Of a stretch of DNA of 64,000 bases, positions 10,419-19,474 are shown piece after piece (the stretch's first letter is position 1; every line of letters begins with the position of its first letter). A program made the translations under genes and the position numbers. The DNA is taken from positions 2,604,802-2,668,801 of the forward strand of contig UYJD01000002.1 of the NCBI GenBank assembly GCA_900618795.1, written 5' to 3'. A model generated the notes under the pieces. It was not told the origin of the DNA. It saw only the letters and a list, made by a program, of their open reading frames with translations, and made no database searches. The DNA comes from Cyanodermella asteris (Eukaryota; Ascomycota; Lecanoromycetes; Ostropales; Stictidaceae).

Positions 10419-11104
10419 AATCCAGTATTTGGAATTAAAGGTTTTCGTGGGAGAGAAAGGATGCCCGAAAATGTTGGCAGGGGAGAAGGGATGAGGTGGA
10501 GGGATGCTCGATTCAAGGAATAAGAATCAGCGTAACGAGGAAGAGAAAGAAGGGGTGACGAGAAAGGTACATCTTTGCTGAAGGTCTCGCTGATCATCTT
10601 GATATAGTCAAACACGTTGGCTGCGACACCAGGCTTGTGAAGTCTCAACTTCATTGTGATTTGGTAGGTTTGGCTTCACTTCAGAGATCTTGCTGACAAA
10701 GGCTTTGTACAACGTTGGCATGTTCGAACTCTCCCTTTCGAGCCGCGGTATTGTGTCAGCGTAACGAAACGCTTGATGCCAATAGGCACGCCTGAGTCGG
10801 CGAGAAAGCTGTCCACACGTTGCGCATTAGGGTAAGGCGAACTGAGGCTGGCAAGAATACCTGAGCGGGTGGTCTCACGTGACATCGCTGAATAGCCTTC
10901 TGCCCTCTTTTCACGTTCTTCTTCCTTTCAAACTCTTCTCCACCAATCTGCGGCTCAACAAACTGGCAGGCCTGTAGTCAAAGTCATGATCCGGCATGCT
11001 TGCTGCCATATCATGGGCGATCTTCGGGACCGAAACGCAGCCATCATTATAATAGTTCCGGTTCATTTCCTTTTTTGTGTTAGCGCGCCCGCCGCCCTCC
11101 ACCT
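10419..11104. other. Upstream region of the repeat protein; small open frames only
   Basis: A strongly pyrimidine-rich leader (on the minus strand) precedes the ATG at 10418. Two minus-strand ATG-started frames, 10885-10676 (69 codons) and the frame from 10654, read plausibly but have no recognisable domain and no compatible splice. They are left unassigned. Confidence 0.4.
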
Positions 11105-11335
11105 TCCGAGGGTCTCCCTATGATATATCGAGGTTATATCCTCCGCTTCCTATACTCGCCGCACCGATAACGTTCAAATACCCTACTGATACGGAGGTGC
11201 TGTAAATACTACTCTAGGAGCGCGCCTCACTTTACATCCCTCCCTCGTATTATAGTAGCTCATTACCCGTTCTATAACGATATTGTTACGGTTAATTCGG
11301 CGCCGTAACAGCTTATATAGAGGTCTAAGGACAAG
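11105..11335. repeat. TpA-rich, CpA/TpG-poor block resembling a RIP-mutated relic
   Basis: By hand count TpA occurs about 30 times in about 230 bases, against roughly a dozen CpA plus TpG together, while ordinary CG-containing words remain. That bias is what repeat-induced point mutation leaves in ascomycete repeats. No element can be named. It sits just before the assembly gap, as would fit a repeat that was hard to assemble. Confidence 0.5.
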
Positions 11336-11470
11336 ATGATGAGTTCAAAGACTGTTGAGTTAGAGAACGCCAGATGCGAAATACCTTACTGTGTATATTC
11401 TAATGGTGGTCTTGTCGGATTCAAGCTGGATGGACGTCGGTGGAAGCTCCTACAAGTATGAGATGCGTGT

Positions 11471-11616
11471 NNNNNNNNNNNNNNNNNNNNNNNNNNNNNN
11501 NNNNNNNNNNNNNNNNNNNNNNNNNNNNNNNNNNNNNNNNNNNNNNNNNNNNNNNNNNNNNNNNNNNNNNNNNNNNNNNNNNNNNNNNNNNNNNNNNNNN
11601 NNNNNNNNNNNNNNNN
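11471..11616. other. Assembly gap (146 Ns)
   Basis: A run of 146 undetermined bases. Open frames drawn across it are meaningless. The true size of the gap is unknown. Confidence 1.
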
Positions 11617-11904
11617 AACCCGTGCCCGCGTTACAATGCGTACTGAGGCTGGGAATGCGACTTTGCGACCAATTCGTTTTGGTCTTTTTTGTCAGAATTC
11701 CACAAGATAGGAAGGGAACTGATCAAGGAATGACTGTGGAAAAATGCAACGACATGGATGTAGGCAAGTCGTAAAAGCGAGATCTACATTCTCTGGGGGG
11801 CTGCCAATCTCTATTCATAAAAAGTCATAGTCTATTGAAGTGAAAGGCCTATCTCAAGGCAAGAACACAACAGCAGATACATAAAATGTCATGGTCTCGT
11901 CTCC

Positions 11905-14265
11905 TTAAGACTTTATCCCAGACATGGACCAGAGAGCACAGCTTCCTCCCCAAGCACCACCCTCAAGAGTGTAATCCTTGTCATAATCTCCACAAGTCGA
12001 GTCTTGAGCACAGGCAGTCGCAAGCGCCGTGTAGAGGTTCATAATACAAGCATCAACTCCCATAGCCCCAAAATCAACCATCTGATCCGCAGCCGCCGTG
12101 CCCTGGTCGCAACTGTCAACATCAAACAGGATGACTAACGACAACATGCCGCCGTCCTCGGCCGCATCGTTTTGAGTGCCCGGTTTGGGGCTGGTGTTGT
12201 CAGCATCCAGAACCGTCTTGCCGGAAACGAGATTCTGGCAGTAGGTTGTGGCGGCGGACTGGGCTTTGTCGGCGTTGATGCGTACGTAGTTGTTGCTTGC
12301 ATCATCGACTTTGTTGCAGACGGGTGATAGAATTCCTGAGTCGGGTGTTGCGCTGGGCAGGGAAGCTTGCACGCAGGAGCCGGCTATTTGATTGCCTTCA
12401 CAGGGTGTTCCGCTGGCTGCGGCCGCTGAGGTTGTAGTCGGAGGAATCACAGTCGTAGGTTTGCTTATTGGAGGTACGCTGGTCGGAGGCGAGCTCTTGG
12501 TTGAGACAGAGGTGGTAGGCGCTTGCGTGCTCGTAGCTGGGATAGACGTGCTGTTGCTCGAGACGGACGAAGTCTTGACTGATGCCGTGGGTGAACTCGT
12601 TGGCGGTGTAGTCTTGGTCGTAAGTGGGGACGTGCTCGGCTGGGTTGTAGGCGAGTTGGTCGGCGTGGTAGCTGCCGAAACAGACTTTGTCGTTCCAGTT
12701 GGAGTAACCGAGCACACATCCCCGTCACGTTTTGCGATGTTCATAGGAGTCTTGGTCCAGTCAAAGAGCGCAGCAGCGTTCCAGCCATAGCCCGTCTCGG
12801 GGTAAAAGACCTTCAAAGCATCGACGCCGCTCGTGAACTGGGCATTGTTGACATTGTTCGTGTTGATGATGGATTTGATACTTCGAGTGATCTCAACATT
12901 GCGGTCGTTCAGCCAACCTGTCATGAAGGTTGAGTACGCATCGGCCCAGTTGCCGCCATCAGGCTTTGGCACGTTTGCGGCACAACCCTTTGCTATTAGG
13001 TCATCGATGCCAGCCCAAGCATTGTAGATTCGCGAGTTGGTGTCTTTGAACAGCTTCGCGATATCTGCGCCGTTGACGAACGCCGCGGCTGCTGCCATCT
13101 GATTTGCCAGCTGAATACGCTTTGCGTAATCGCCTTTGCCGACGTTGGGCAGACCTTGCATCTTGGTATTCCACATGTTACCCTTGATGGCATTGACAAT
13201 ATTGTCCATTCCTGCAAAATCAGGGTTCTGGTTGCTGGGTAGCTGGTTCAGAATGACCTGCAGACGATAATCGTTGGCGTTGCTGGAGTCCTTGGCCATG
13301 AAGAACGTGTTGAAGTCGTTGCAAGAAAACTGGTTGGAATCGACGACAGAGGCAATGAAGTCTTTTAAAAGACTCAACTCGTACACATGGTCGACATTGA
13401 CAAACGGAGCCGGTTTTGCCGTCTTGTATATAGCTCCAGCGCCGCCATTGACGCCGGTCATGATAGGCTGTGCAGTCAGGGCAGCGAGATCTGCGAAATT
13501 TGTCATGATGACGACGGGGCAGCTGTGTCCTTGCGGAACAGTTGTCGTCGGAGCATACCAGTAGGATGCGCCGTTGGCAGCTTCGAGGTTGCCCGGTCCG
13601 GGGTATGCAGGAGTCGTCAGCGGGGGGTCACTGGCATCGGTCACGATTTTGCATGATCCAAACTTGGTCGCCGTCTCTGCTGCGCCGCGACGCACAATCC
13701 GGCGGTGGCCGTTCGAGTCAATGTCATCGCGCTGGGCTGCGCTGTTGTCAAAGCCAGTATCGTCCGAGCCGAAGGCCATGTCATATTGCCAGCAGCCTCC
13801 TGCTGTGGTTGTCGTTGCAGACGCCGTTGTAGTAGCTTGGACGCTGCAACCGGTCCGAGGTGTGCACGAAGTGATCATTTTCGTTGCCGTTTCCGAGCCA
13901 CTTACGGAGAAGGAGGTCGCCACTTGACAGTCGCTGACAACACTCTTTGAGCAAGCCTCCGACGTCGTGGTAGTAGTCTGGTCGCTTGTCTTGGTTGTCT
14001 GCTCGTTGGATGTTGGCTTGTCTGTAGGTCGATCTGATGGCTCTGACGAGAAAGTAGGAAGCATGTCAGGACCAATGGTGATTGGTGGTGCGACTTCTGG
14101 GAACCCGGGCAGGTTTCCGGTCAGGTAGATACCTGGCTTCGGGAATCCAGACAGGACGAAGCCTCCTCCAGAATGAGGACAGAACCAGCACAAGCCAGAG
14201 CCTGTACCCCAAATAGGCAGGACAGGCAGCACAGTTGTATGGCCATTGGTGGTCTCGGTAGTCTT
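11905..14265 (-). CDS. Downstream half of an interrupted secreted Ser/Thr-rich protein
   Basis: Open frame in the same frame as the upstream half (14266-15537) and directly after its TGA. It begins with a second copy of a domain also present upstream: a TTVLPVLP segment, then WFCPHSGGGFVLSGFPKPGI, matching upstream AIPVLP and YFCPSGIGGLVLSGF. A Thr/Ser-rich stretch follows, then a folded-looking region (about 200 residues into this half) with a VDHVYELSLLKDFI segment and paired cysteines. Next come another Thr/Pro-rich linker and a Cys-containing C-terminal domain ending near 11905. The frame has no signal peptide of its own and its first ATG is about 57 codons in, so it was probably made as part of a ~1,210-residue extracellular or wall protein. 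Function unknown; a similar VDHV-EL segment occurs, from memory, at the C-termini of some fungal secreted hydrolases. Confidence 0.6.
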   Translation of the reverse strand, partial: KTTETTNGHTTVLPVLPIWGTGSGLCWFCPHSGGGFVLSGFPKPGIYLTGNLPGFPEVAPPITIGPDMLPTFSSEPSDRPTDKPTSNEQTTKTSDQTTTTTSEACSKSVVSDCQVATSFSVSGSETATKMITSCTPRTGCSVQATTTASATTTTAGGCWQYDMAFGSDDTGFDNSAAQRDDIDSNGHRRIVRRGAAETATKFGSCKIVTDASDPPLTTPAYPGPGNLEAANGASYWYAPTTTVPQGHSCPVVIMTNFADLAALTAQPIMTGVNGGAGAIYKTAKPAPFVNVDHVYELSLLKDFIASVVDSNQFSCNDFNTFFMAKDSSNANDYRLQVILNQLPSNQNPDFAGMDNIVNAIKGNMWNTKMQGLPNVGKGDYAKRIQLANQMAAAAAFVNGADIAKLFKDTNSRIYNAWAGIDDLIAKGCAANVPKPDGGNWADAYSTFMTGWLNDRNVEITRSIKSIINTNNVNNAQFTSGVDALKVFYPETGYGWNAAALFDWTKTPMNIAKRDGDVCSVTPTGTTKSVSAATTPTNSPTTQPSTSPLTTKTTPPTSSPTASVKTSSVSSNSTSIPATSTQAPTTSVSTKSSPPTSVPPISKPTTVIPPTTTSAAAASGTPCEGNQIAGSCVQASLPSATPDSGILSPVCNKVDDASNNYVRINADKAQSAATTYCQNLVSGKTVLDADNTSPKPGTQNDAAEDGGMLSLVILFDVDSCDQGTAAADQMVDFGAMGVDACIMNLYTALATACAQDSTCGDYDKDYTLEGGAWGGSCALWSMSGIKS

Positions 14266-15537
14266 TCATCCGCTCTTGATCGTCGTACCAGTGACTATCT
14301 TGGGAATCTCGGTGGGAAAGACGGTGATAGTAGGTAGGTCAGAGGTAGTCTGAGCACTAGTTTGAGTTTTGTTGTCAGTACTGCTGGGAGTAGTGGCGCC
14401 TCTGCTTTTGCTGCGTGTGCTGCTGGAAGTGGTGGTGGAGGTGCCGCTGTGAGTATCTGTGTTAGTGTCGCTTGGAGCGTTGCTGTGAGTTGAAGTGATA
14501 GTATTGTTGAGAGAGTTGCTCGACGTAGCGGTGGGGATGTTGCCGGATGAGGTGGTGACAGCACTGCCAGAAGTATGAGTAGCAGTGCCGCTAGAAATAG
14601 TTGCAGTAACGCTGCTGGAAGCAGTACCAAAAGCGCTAGTAGAAGTAGCGGTAACAGCGCTGCTATGGGTACTGCTGTCAGACTGAGTGCCCGTACTGTT
14701 ATGTGCACTGCTCTGGCTGTGGGTGTTGATAGTGGTGAAGGGGGTTATTGGACTAGCAGTGCCGGAACGGCTGCGGGAATTGCTCTGGGTCCCAGTGCCA
14801 GCGCTGTTGTGAGAGGTGCCGAGGATCCCAGTACCGAAGCTACTGCGAGAGCTGCTTGAGACTACGGTACCAAAGACGCTGCGGGTGCTGCTGTGGATGC
14901 CGGTGCCGAAACTACTTCGAGATCTTCTTGATACTCCAGTGCCAAAGCTACTGGTGACGCTGCCACGGCTGGTGGTAGTGCTAGGAGTTTTCCCTCGGTT
15001 GCTGCTCGGAGAGAGAATCCCCGTGCCGCTACGAATGCTGGTGCGAGGCGCGGTGCCGACAATGGTGTGACTTGCGCTGGTGGCGCGTGTAGAGGCAGGA
15101 CTGCCACGAGCAGTGGTGGAACTGTTGCTTGCTGAAGGTATTTGAAAAGAAGGATCACCAGCAGAACCAATGGTAATCACAGGAAATGTCGAAGGAAAGC
15201 CCGAGACCGTGTGAGATGGATACACACCAGGGCGTGTAAAGCCCGATAGGACCAGACCGCCGATTCCAGAAGGGCAAAAGTAGCAGCCATGATCGTGGTC
15301 AGGGAGTACTGGAATGGCAGTTGTCTTGCCAGCAGCGCTTATGACGGTGTGTGTCGCTGTGGTGATTGTGGTGGTCGTCAAGCGCCCGATGGGCTCTGTA
15401 GGGAACGTTGTAAATGTGGCGAGCTGAGCTGAGCTCGATCTGGCAGACGAAACGTCTTGAGCGAAGGCAGGGGAGAAGTGAATGCTGAAAAGTACAAAGC
15501 CTAGCCAGGCCTGCTGGCAGGCCGAATTGAAGACCAT
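14266..15537 (-). CDS. Secreted Ser/Thr-rich protein, upstream half ending in a TGA
   Basis: 423 codons from the ATG at 15537, which starts a good signal peptide (hydrophobic core, AFA then Gln at about residue 27). An in-frame GTG four codons upstream is not needed. After the signal is a short domain with a GCYFCPSGIGGLVLSGF core, then a long Ser/Thr-rich, presumably O-glycosylated stalk containing five exact-length 12-residue repeats. The frame stops at TGA 14266-14268. Eleven codons later the same frame continues for 775 more codons, starting with a second copy of the Cys-Pro-Ser-Gly domain. Homology between the two copies runs across the TGA, so the stop most likely interrupts one gene. 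Alternatives are a true 423-residue product, readthrough, or a sequence error. Confidence 0.65.
   Translation of the reverse strand: MVFNSACQQAWLGFVLFSIHFSPAFAQDVSSARSSSAQLATFTTFPTEPIGRLTTTTITTATHTVISAAGKTTAIPVLPDHDHGCYFCPSGIGGLVLSGFTRPGVYPSHTVSGFPSTFPVITIGSAGDPSFQIPSASNSSTTARGSPASTRATSASHTIVGTAPRTSIRSGTGILSPSSNRGKTPSTTTSRGSVTSSFGTGVSRRSRSSFGTGIHSSTRSVFGTVVSSSSRSSFGTGILGTSHNSAGTGTQSNSRSRSGTASPITPFTTINTHSQSSAHNSTGTQSDSSTHSSAVTATSTSAFGTASSSVTATISSGTATHTSGSAVTTSSGNIPTATSSNSLNNTITSTHSNAPSDTNTDTHSGTSTTTSSSTRSKSRGATTPSSTDNKTQTSAQTTSDLPTITVFPTEIPKIVTGTTIKSG
14773..14952 (-). repeat. 36-bp coding minisatellite, five units
   Basis: Five contiguous 36-bp units encode 12-residue repeats of the type SSFGTGIxSSxR; the Gly-Thr pair is present in all five, and a further degenerate partial unit follows. 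They lie in the Ser/Thr-rich stalk of the secreted protein. Length variation between strains is likely for such a tract. Confidence 0.85.
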
Positions 15538-16199
15538 GATGGATGGCACAAACGAAAAGAAGGGTTTTGGTATACAAGGTCACCGACAAAGAAAGAAGAC
15601 GAGCATTTGACATATACCAACATCGCTTACGTATTGAAGAGTTTACCTGTCGATCTAGCTGAATCAGCTGCAGGTCGTGATAATCTGCTGTTGCTGGGTC
15701 ATCTCTCGTTCACGCGTACATTGCGCTGGTGTGCACGCGGGAGCACCGTTGCAGTGAGGACTCGCTGGGCGTAGGCAGGATACCGATCCTGATCAGATTG
15801 CAAAGTGCGTTGGTGGTTAATTTCGGTGCCGCGTCGCGATAAGGCTGAAACAGGGCGTCTGAAACATCTCTGAAGTCGGCGCAGACGCTTGTTCAAAGTT
15901 GCTGACTACCTTACCGACGTCGCTGATGCAACTCGGACTCGACTCTGTTAGCATCAAGCTGCGTCGCAGGATGACCCACAATCTCACGGCTGTGCGATCG
16001 TGTTACAATCCTCATGGTCGCTGTGTAGTATTTGCGATCAGCTTCATGTCAGTTTTGCAAGCATTGCGCACACCTGCGCGTGACGTCTTCCACAAGTTAA
16101 TGGCTGGCAGACCAACATTCATGGGATCCCAAGCCCAGGTATCTACTTGCCATAGACCTCGTCCTTTAGTGACAAGTGTTGAAGAATTTCGACTTTTGG
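15538..16199. other. Divergent intergenic region
   Basis: It separates the secreted-protein gene (-) from the F-box gene (+) and so holds both upstream regions. An overlapping plus-strand frame from 15899 is a shadow without domain content. Confidence 0.5.
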
Positions 16200-17522
16200 A
16201 TGGATATCCAAGGCGCTCAACACAGCTTGGCCCGCCTGCCTGTCGAACTCCAAAGCAATATTGCCTCGCATTTGACCCGACAAGATCTCATTCACCTTTT
16301 GCTGACAAGTCGTCGTTTGTGGGCGGTCATGGAGCCTCAACTCTGGAATTCTGTTCGGATCACCGATGAAGCATCGTGTACCTCGATCCGCGAGGCAATC
16401 AAAGCTCGACCAGCCCTGGCGCAGGCTGTCTCCAAGCTTGAGCTGTGTGTCTCTGAAGACAAAGCGAAAGACCGCCAAGACGATGGGATATATTCTGATC
16501 TGGCTGTTGCTGCGTCCTTGCCCAACTTGAAGCATCTAAAGGTTCAAACCGCGTGTCGCGAGCATAGTCCAGGGGGCAGTCGCGAAGCATTCGATAGTTT
16601 ATCGAAGTTGCAATGTCTCGAGTCGTGTATGCTGCTTCACCTCAATCCTGTCTGGTCTTGCCAAAGCTGACTTGTCCTAGGTGACCTGTATTGGCAAGAT
16701 GAGAACGGCGAGAACTGGAAAGTCGAAGATCTCTCGGCATGTTTCTCGCTCATATACCATCCTACTATACGTCAAGTGCTTCTTCGCGGCTTGGACAGCG
16801 GCGGCAACGTTACACCGAAACGCCAGATTATTGAGGGAATCGTAGACGAGACTTGGGCCACGCCATTGCAGAAACTGAGTCTCCTGAATTGCGATTTTGA
16901 TCCGCGAGGGCTTGCAGAGCTATTGGATCTCACCACGCCAGCTGAGCTCGAAGTCGTCTTTTGGCATGCTGGGCAATACCCTCCAATTTCTACTGACATG
17001 GCTGATCCGGATGACTTCATCCAGGTCATTCAAACAAACGGGCGGGCAACCTTGAAGAGACTAGCGTTCTACCGAAATTACGATCGCGATGAAGATCTCC
17101 CCATTCGATTCGAAGGATGTAAAGACCTAAAATACCTTTCGACAAGTCTGCTGACCCTGTGTGGTGCCGACCCAGCTGAACCCGACAGAGATGGGGACGT
17201 CTCGCCACACCACCAGTCGCGGCGAAAGCCCGACAAACCAGTGGAGCTCTCGTTGCCTCCACAACTCGAGGTGCTCGACGTCCTAATTTTTGACGACCTT
17301 CGATTCGTCGAGTGGGACACTGAAGTTCTGCCTTTCTTGAAGAAGCTCAAGGTACATCAAGAAAGAGGCGACAGCAAGCTTCAGGAGCTGCGTTTTCTTA
17401 CACGCGCAAAGGATGAGTTCAGCGAATCTAGACTGCAGGAATTGGAAGCCTTTGGAGAGCGCCATGGGCTTGCGATAGCAGCCAGCCATCTTCCAGTCGC
17501 ATGGGAGGTCGAAACGGATTAG
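16200..17522 (+). CDS. F-box domain protein
   Basis: Two exons, 16200-16626 and 16681-17522, encode 422 residues. The 54-nt intron has a GTATGC donor, a GCTGAC branch site and a CCTAG acceptor; splicing joins LQCLES to CDLYWQDENGENW. Residues about 8-50 carry the F-box signature: LARLPVEL, then two helices with LIHLLLTSRRLW. F-box proteins bind Skp1 in SCF ubiquitin ligases and recruit substrates through their C-terminal region. Here that region has scattered leucine-rich motifs (LKHLKV, LKYLSTSLLTL, LEVLDVLIFDDL), suggesting an irregular LRR-like fold. The substrate is unknown. The start is the first ATG in frame (an in-frame GTG lies 24 nt upstream). Confidence 0.82.
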
Positions 17523-17598
17523 GATACGTCGATAGAAGCATGGAAGCGTCAGCAGAATGAGCCTGCCACGACCTTTATCGATACCCTAGCTACGCTTT

Positions 17599-18536
17599 AT
17601 GATTGCTTATGCCGTGCCTGTCACGATTACATTGAGCGCTCATACAAGTTCGCACCATGACATCTTCTCTATAGATGGCATTTGCTGCCGTGATGGAGTA
17701 AATTTGCGAAGAGCGCGAAGAAGACGAAGGGCAATCTGGGAGAGCAACGACGCGACGAGCCGACCACCAACCCCAACCTCGAACGACTTGAGCTTCTACA
17801 TCCGCTCAGTGTTGCTTTCGAACTCGACCCACACGGCCGTCTCGGAGAACCTTTCTTGCGGCGGAAGCGTCCTGCCATGGTTTTCCCACCTCGAACCTCA
17901 AAGGGACAAGCATGAAACATCGGGCCTGGCCAGTCTTGGGCTAATCGTCTTCGCCCTGCCTGCGGTCTACCGCCTCGTTCCTCTGGTGCGGTTGATCTTC
18001 AGGCGACTGAGCTTCGCACTGTACCGCTGCCACGCCCCCGAGCCGTGAGATCCGCAAGGAATCTCGAAAAGAAACGATTCAGACGTGGAAGATGCTCGAA
18101 GCGTCGCAAACGAGAAGCAAGCCTGTTCTGCGCATCAGCATTCTTTTTTCCCAGCGACAGTACGGCTACAAACACGCTGCGTGATCAAACAGACAGCGTG
18201 GCGGCCGTGCCCTCTTCTACGCACGATGCGCGACGGGAACATGAGGGTGACGAGGGTCTGAGGTTGCACAACTTGTCGAGAACCACTTCTGTGGGTAGCG
18301 AACGCCTTCTCAGCCCGGTCAGCTCGATTCAGGCGTCCACGGCCACGGAGAGCGGGACAAGGCCGTGTGACGTCTCCATACAAACCTCCTTGCACAATAT
18401 ACAACATTTGGAGTCTTACAGTTCACTCCGGGCGTCGGTGGAAGAAGCCGGAAGGCGGACGTACCAACGCGTACCAACAGCAGACGACGACGGGGATACT
18501 GAGCGCGGGTCCAAAGAAATTGGCGTGGCACGGTGA
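17599..18536 (+). CDS. Tentative small single-pass membrane protein
   Basis: Tentative two-exon model: 17599-18044 and 18155-18536, 275 residues. The 110-nt intron has a GTGAGA donor and an acceptor after a long T/C tract, and it restores frame between a hydrophobic segment (LASLGLIVFALPAVY, about residues 112-126) and a polar Ser/Asp/Glu-rich tail. The tail is the more convincing part. The N-terminal exon is doubtful: a different frame across 17692-17912 also reads plausibly (it includes NLERLELLHPLSVAFELD), so a further exon or frameshift may be missing. No family recognised. Confidence 0.3.
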
Positions 18537-19474
18537 GCGAACAAGAGACTTGCAGGAGGTCAGGTATTTAGTAGATCATTGTATTCATGTAGCAATTTTA
18601 GCTTCTGTGTTCATCAATGCATGAGTGCATGCAAACAATTGGACTATTTCTCCAGTGTCCAGTATCCTCGCCGCAAATCTCTTTTCCCATTTCCGTTCAA
18701 AATACATGCATGTTCACGGTCAGGACCGGAGCCAATAATTTTCCAAGCGGGTTCTTGGGTGAGCTCAATGTAGTCGTAACTATTTCACCCACGGCTGAGA
18801 GCTGACTGTGCAGGATTTGGAGCAGTCTCGAACCATCGAGCCCACAAGTTGGCGATAAATGTGGTGGGTGATGAGCGCACTTAGAGCACGCGGCGAGCAA
18901 GCATACTGAGCAAAGGCAGCCCTGCAGAAAGCTCTTGTCGGAAGCGTGGTTTCTATCGTGGTTGAACATGCTGAACGAAACCATATAGCTCGTCATCGTG
19001 AATTGGGTACCTGTCCCCCGAGCACCGAGAGTGCGACAAGCCACACAGTCGTCAATTCGACCCGCGGGTGCATGACAAACCCGCCCACAAGAAGATGGTT
19101 TGTATGCCAGAACGTTCAAATATGACATTCCAGCGCTGTCGACCGATGACAAATACAAATGTTTCCTTTTCAAAAGCCACGTTCACAACAACTGTTTTCC
19201 AAGATGCCGTGACGGAACAGGCGAGATGCTGGTGTCATTGGGATTCGTGCCGACCGGCCCAAAGCGTCCGGATGCCAAGGTTCTCTCCATTCAGGATCGA
19301 TGCCAAAAAGCTGCCAACGATTGACCGACGATCGAGTCCGACAGATGTGTGTTGTAATCTTCATCGCGAGATTCGGACACGCGCGCAGGCATAAAAGCAT
19401 GCCTCAGCGTATAATGATGTTTGTACTTGGGCGCAGCAACAATGCAGGGAAACAACATTTCAAACTCGCACCAT
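18537..19474. other. Intergenic, no supported gene
   Basis: This is the shared 3' region of the preceding plus-strand model and the transcription factor on the minus strand. Minus-strand frame 19173-18697 (158 codons) has no recognisable domain. Confidence 0.45.

Noticed and set aside
10690-10760. GTTCGAAC-like word suggesting a tRNA B box
   Set aside because: No matching A box, no cloverleaf stems and no acceptor pairing in the flanks on either strand.
11391-11774. Open frame crossing the N run
   Set aside because: It consists mostly of undetermined bases.
12392-12790. 132-codon plus-strand frame rich in Val/Gly/Leu
   Set aside because: Antisense image of the Thr/Ser/Pro-rich linker of the secreted protein; hydrophobic antisense text is typical of such stretches.
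14179-14284. 87-nt intron that would remove the TGA (GTACGA donor, GTACAG acceptor)
   Set aside because: It keeps frame, but the removed part is homologous to exonic sequence in the first domain copy and has no clear branch site. Kept only as an alternative.
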